A DNA stretch of 64,000 bases from JAEXZL01 sp049943125 (GTDB lineage: Bacteria; Bacillota; Clostridia; Clostridiales; Clostridiaceae), in assembly GCF_049943125.1 (NCBI RefSeq), contig NZ_CP188040.1:3782001-3846000 (forward strand). The letters run 5' to 3'. Shown here in pieces: positions 61,208 through 64,000 of the stretch. The notes below the pieces were generated by a model. That model was not told where the DNA came from, ran no database searches, and saw only the letters and a list, made by a program, of their open reading frames with translations. Positions within the stretch are counted from its first letter, which is position 1, and each line of letters starts with the position of its first letter. A program made the translations under genes and the position numbers.

Positions 61208-61329
61208 AGTAATTACCTCCTATAATTTTCAACATTCTAATTAAATCCTACTTATTCTAATAAAAATTATAAAAATTTAAATTATTTTTAGTCATATTAA
61301 GAATTATTATTTAATTATTCTCAATTTCC

Positions 61330-61357
61330 TTGCATTATAATATTATCATGCTAAAAT
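61330..61357 (+). promoter_or_regulatory. Promoter of the ECF S-component gene
   Basis: TTGCAT (61330-61335), 16 bases, TAAAAT (61352-61357); transcription should begin near 61364, giving an 85-base leader. Confidence 0.6.
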
Positions 61358-61360
61358 AAT

Positions 61361-61447
61361 TTTGTCGGTATTCACAGAAACCGAACATTGACGATTATAT
61401 GAAATGACCGAATTATATCCATATGGAATAAGAACGGAGGGTTAATT
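61361..61447 (+). promoter_or_regulatory. Structured leader with mutually exclusive pairings (candidate riboswitch)
   Basis: TCGGT (61365-61369) can pair with ACCGA at 61380-61384 or with a second ACCGA at 61407-61411. The second copy can alternatively pair, through CCG, with CGG of the ribosome binding site CGGAGGG (61435-61441), closing a hairpin TTATaTCC/GGAATAA. One fold would expose and the other hide the ribosome binding site. It matches no riboswitch class known to me (not TPP, THF, preQ1-I/II or ZTP as far as I can judge). Confidence 0.5.
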
Positions 61448-62053
61448 ATGGAAAATGGTCTCAAGGATTCTATGTCATTGAGCTTAAGACAGCTAACTAT
61501 AGCAGGAATGCTCATAGGTATCACTATTTTTATGGGATTAACAAGATTAGGATTTATCCCCTTACCAACAGGTGTTAATCTCACTATCATGCATATACCC
61601 GTTATCATTGGTGCTATCTTAGAGGGTCCACTAGTTGGATCTATTATAGGATTTGCCTTTGGTCTTTTTAGTATGTATCAGGCTTTTACCGCCCCTGGCA
61701 TATTTAGCTTTTGGTTCTGGAATCCGGTAGTGGCAATACTTCCAAGAGTACTCATAGCCTTAGCTGCCTATTACATCTATAAAGTTTTAAAGGTAAGATT
61801 TAAGAAAGCTGCTATTGGAGCTGCTGCTATTGCAGGAACACTTATAAACACTATTGGAGTCCTATCTCTTGCTTATTTATTTTATGGACAAAGGATATCA
61901 GAGCTCCTTAATTCTCTTGATATAAACTCCTCAGCTGGATATTATCTAGCAGTAACTATAGGAATGATTAATGGTATCCCCGAAGCACTAGTATCTGCAT
62001 TGATTTCAGCACCAGTTATCCTAACTATATTAAAAATAAAAAAAAGAATGTAA
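61448..62053 (+). CDS. ECF transporter substrate-binding (S) component, PanT/HmpT-like
   Basis: 201 residues, five to six membrane helices. The segments GLTRLGFIPLPTGVNLTIMH, HIPVIIGAILEGPLVGSIIG and SFWFWNPVVAILPRVLIAL are typical of COG4684-type vitamin-uptake S components (pantothenate or related). It needs an EcfA/T energising module, not present here. The N-terminal LRQLTIAGMLIGI resembles the EcfT-interacting helix with its A-x-x-x-A-like spacing. Substrate is not determined; the leader may help identify it. Confidence 0.8.
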   Translation: MENGLKDSMSLSLRQLTIAGMLIGITIFMGLTRLGFIPLPTGVNLTIMHIPVIIGAILEGPLVGSIIGFAFGLFSMYQAFTAPGIFSFWFWNPVVAILPRVLIALAAYYIYKVLKVRFKKAAIGAAAIAGTLINTIGVLSLAYLFYGQRISELLNSLDINSSAGYYLAVTIGMINGIPEALVSALISAPVILTILKIKKRM

Positions 62054-62057
62054 TTAT

Positions 62058-62089
62058 AAACCGGATAAGATTAATTCTTCTCCGGTTTT
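62058..62089 (+). terminator. Terminator of the ECF S-component gene
   Basis: AAACCGGA and TCCGGTTT, with an inner AAGA/TTCTT stem, followed by TATTATATT. Confidence 0.6.
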
Positions 62090-62223
62090 ATTATATTGAA
62101 ATTATTTATTTATTACACTATTAACTACCTATATTTCTATAAATTATATAGTTTATTATTTCTAAATTAGCAGAAGCTATAATCACAGCAACAGATTACA
62201 CTATTCTTAAAGGAGGAAACACT

Positions 62224-62406
62224 ATGGCAAACAGAATGTTAGTTCCTGAAGCAAAAAATGGTTTAAACAAATTTAAAGAAGAAGTTGCAAGAGAAATGGG
62301 AGTACAATTTAGCGATTACAATGGTAATCTTACCTCCAGAGAATGCGGTAGCGTTGGTGGAGAGATGGTAAAAAAAATGGTAGAGCAATACGAAAGCAAG
62401 CTATAA
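62224..62406 (+). CDS. Small acid-soluble spore protein, alpha/beta type
   Basis: 60 residues. The conserved GLNKFKEEVAREMGV (GPR protease region), DYNGNLTSRE and GSVGGEMVKKMVEQYE segments are diagnostic of alpha/beta SASP, which coat and protect spore DNA. One Cys (SRECGSVGG) replaces the usual Ala. AAAGGAGGAAAC is a strong ribosome binding site and a terminator follows, as for a highly expressed forespore gene (promoter expected to be sigma-G dependent; not identified). Confidence 0.96.
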   Translation: MANRMLVPEAKNGLNKFKEEVAREMGVQFSDYNGNLTSRECGSVGGEMVKKMVEQYESKL

Positions 62407-62412
62407 AACAGT

Positions 62413-62440
62413 AGGTCGGAGATAATCTCCGACCTTTATT
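62413..62440 (+). terminator. Terminator of the SASP gene
   Basis: AGGTCGGAGA and TCTCCGACCT around TAA, then TTATTTTTAT; also faces the convergent XRE/TPR gene. Confidence 0.85.
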
Positions 62441-62451
62441 TTTATGAGTTA

Positions 62452-63711
62452 TTAAAGCTTCTTTTCTTCACCTAAGGCTAAGGAAAAATATTTAATTGAA
62501 TCGTTATGTTCGCCCATTTCATAATACATATTTCCCATTGCTAAATATCTCTCATAACGTTCATGATTCCCCGCAAACTTTAGAAGAGCATCTAAGGATA
62601 AATTCATATACATCTCAGCTTGAGAAAAATTTCCTTGCGCTTTGCTGATAAGAGACTTATAAAAATATGCTTTTTCTATGAGCTTTATATCATCTGCTTT
62701 TATTGCTTTTTCCAGAAGAACCTCACAGAGCTCTTCTCCATAACTATAATCCTTGAGCTCTAAAAGCTTTTTTAAAGGATCTAATATATATTCAGCAGCT
62801 CTTTCATCTGAACCTTCTACAATTGCCTTAAGCCCATTTTTTATGTATGCCTTTCCTTCTTCTATAGCAGACTCATCTAAAAGAATTCTTCCTACAGATA
62901 AGTAAAAGGAAGCTTTCCCTGCCAAATCCTCTTCAAAGGTCTTTAGAGCCTTACTCTCAAGAGATTTGAATAAATTTCTATCCTTTTTAAGCATAAGTAT
63001 TGCACTTAAGCTGTAGGCCATGCCTCTAAGCTTTTTAGAAGAAAGATTTTCAATAAAGTTTTCATCCTTATTTATGATTTTTAAAGCTCCATCATGATCC
63101 TGCAATTTATAATATACATCCGCCAAATTATAAAGAATTTCAGAAACAAACTCCTTTGAAGCTGATTGAGAGCTTTGCAATGTTTCCAATATCTTTTGAT
63201 AGTATACTAGAGACTCGGAGAATTCCTTGGTGGCATAAAAGTATTTAGCCGTATCATAGTTATATATAAGTTGATTTTCTTCACTCCAGGATTTTTGAAG
63301 AAAATTATGATACTGCGATATATTTAGCTGTATCGCATCATAATTTTCCTGATATAAATAAACACTAAATAATAAATGCATAAGATCAAAGGCCCTGTCA
63401 AACAAACCATACTCTACTGCATAATCTAAAGAATATAATATTTCTTTTTCTCTACGGTTACTGTCATTTTCTTTTTTTATTCTAGCGATATTTGTATCTA
63501 TCTGTTCTTTAACATCCTGTTTTAGATATTCAAAATCTAAGGAAAGCTTTTTTGAAACTTCCTCTAATATCCATTCTTCAGCTTTAACTTTACCATTTTC
63601 AATACAGCTCATTTTTGATATTGATATTTTGTCATTACATAATTCTTTCAGGGTTATTCCTTTATAAATCCTGGCTCTTTTAATTTTTTCCCCAGTGGAC
63701 AATATTTCCAT
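62452..63711 (-). CDS. XRE-family regulator with TPR repeats (RRNPP-like)
   Basis: 419 residues. Helix-turn-helix at 1-60 (GEKIKRARIYKGITLKELCN, ISKMSCIENG), followed by a helical solenoid of TPR-type units (for example YNYDTAKYFYATKEFSESLV and LYNLADVYYKLQDHDGALK) to the C-terminus. This layout matches peptide-sensing RRNPP/PlcR-type regulators, which bind short exported peptides; no peptide gene is seen here. ATG 63711 follows AGGTGAGG; the ATG three codons earlier lies on the site. Confidence 0.82.
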   Translation of the reverse strand: MEILSTGEKIKRARIYKGITLKELCNDKISISKMSCIENGKVKAEEWILEEVSKKLSLDFEYLKQDVKEQIDTNIARIKKENDSNRREKEILYSLDYAVEYGLFDRAFDLMHLLFSVYLYQENYDAIQLNISQYHNFLQKSWSEENQLIYNYDTAKYFYATKEFSESLVYYQKILETLQSSQSASKEFVSEILYNLADVYYKLQDHDGALKIINKDENFIENLSSKKLRGMAYSLSAILMLKKDRNLFKSLESKALKTFEEDLAGKASFYLSVGRILLDESAIEEGKAYIKNGLKAIVEGSDERAAEYILDPLKKLLELKDYSYGEELCEVLLEKAIKADDIKLIEKAYFYKSLISKAQGNFSQAEMYMNLSLDALLKFAGNHERYERYLAMGNMYYEMGEHNDSIKYFSLALGEEKKL

Positions 63712-63730
63712 AATCCTCACCTATTTCGAT

Positions 63731-64000
63731 CTATTTTCTTATTAAGCCCGTTTTTTTGTATAAGTTAACACCTTCATCCAGGAACTTTGCAGCCTCAGTA
63801 TCACTCTTTCTTTCCATATAGAACTTACCGAGCATTATAGCTATATCAGCTGCATCTTTATTACACTCTCTGCTCTTAGCATAATTATAACCCATGTGCA
63901 GTACTGTTTCCGCCTCTGTAGCATCTTCCTTTAAGAGACATATTCTGTACTTCAGTAAATAATATTCTATCATATCAGAAGCATTATCATCCTCTATATG
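63731..64000 (-). CDS. TPR-containing protein, partial (N-terminus beyond window end)
   Basis: The open frame continues to the window edge without a stop; the visible C-terminal 90 residues are TPR-like helices (ETVLHMGYNYAKSRECNKDA, AADIAIMLGKFYMERKSDTE). It ends 19 bases before the start of the XRE/TPR gene, in the same direction. Most likely the tail of a second XRE/TPR regulator, a tandem paralogue, although its DNA-binding domain is not visible. Confidence 0.7.
   Translation of the reverse strand, partial: HIEDDNASDMIEYYLLKYRICLLKEDATEAETVLHMGYNYAKSRECNKDAADIAIMLGKFYMERKSDTEAAKFLDEGVNLYKKTGLIRK

Noticed and set aside
61364..61447. Assignment of the ECF leader to a known riboswitch class (TPP, THF, preQ1, ZTP)
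   Set aside because: None of the conserved core motifs I know for these classes is present; kept as an unclassified candidate.

Overview
The window looks like a chromosome segment of a low-GC, anaerobic, endospore-forming Firmicute close to Clostridium (Clostridiaceae). Supporting evidence is the strongly AT-rich sequence, AGGAGG-type ribosome binding sites, U-tract terminators, an alpha/beta-type small acid-soluble spore protein, LonB, SpoVB, a Spo0E-like protein, and a V-type ATPase operon in clostridial order (H-I-K-E-C-F-A-B-D). No phage, insertion sequence, CRISPR array, tRNA or rRNA was found. It reads as core chromosome with a few accessory islands. About three quarters of the genes lie on the minus strand.

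Layout. 1-4.0 kb: end-truncated M18 aminopeptidase, then hprK (which appears to start at a non-standard AUA codon), a 57-residue DUF896 protein, a divergent Spo0E-like gene, a 6S RNA gene with its own promoter and terminator, an unknown acidic protein and a DUF1292 protein. 4.3-10.2 kb: helD, an RmlD-like reductase lacking the catalytic Tyr, two LiaF/DUF4097-type membrane genes and a secreted protein. 10.4-19.1 kb: the nine-gene V-type ATPase operon behind a clear promoter; its rotor subunit keeps the sodium-ligand residues of the Enterococcus enzyme. 19.2-34.2 kb: radical SAM/B12 protein, methyltransferase-like protein, cytosolic zinc phospholipase C-like protein, two convergent MOP flippases (SpoVB and a MurJ/YtgP type), RluA-type pseudouridine synthase, M20 amidohydrolase, an FtsA-like ATPase with a repeated C-terminal extension, a DUF3784 protein, a UvrD-type helicase and a MYG1-family protein.

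34.2-34.5 kb is a non-coding pyrimidine-rich minisatellite. It is followed by nicotinate phosphoribosyltransferase, small unknown genes, a DUF5685/J-domain/membrane-protein operon, a Fur/PerR-type regulator behind a consensus promoter, three back-to-back hairpins and a bactofilin. 40.2-41.6 kb is the most unusual region: four small minus-strand genes with strong ribosome binding sites, three of them cysteine-rich and membrane-associated, including a 179-residue protein with repeated CC-(N/D)-P blocks. 41.8-50.1 kb is a protein-quality-control block (engB-lon, lonB, clpX, clpP, tig).

50.2-64 kb: unknown membrane-anchored protein, a small Cys-rich protein, an M23 hydrolase with a coiled coil, a candidate small RNA, a TcaA-like protein, an alpha-glucosidase/amylase operon with a LacI-type operator in its promoter, a cysteine desulfurase/ThiI pair for tRNA thiolation, an HD protein, an ECF transporter S component behind a leader with mutually exclusive pairings, an SASP gene, and two XRE/TPR regulators (one cut by the window edge). 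Assignments rest on motifs read by eye; no database search was possible.
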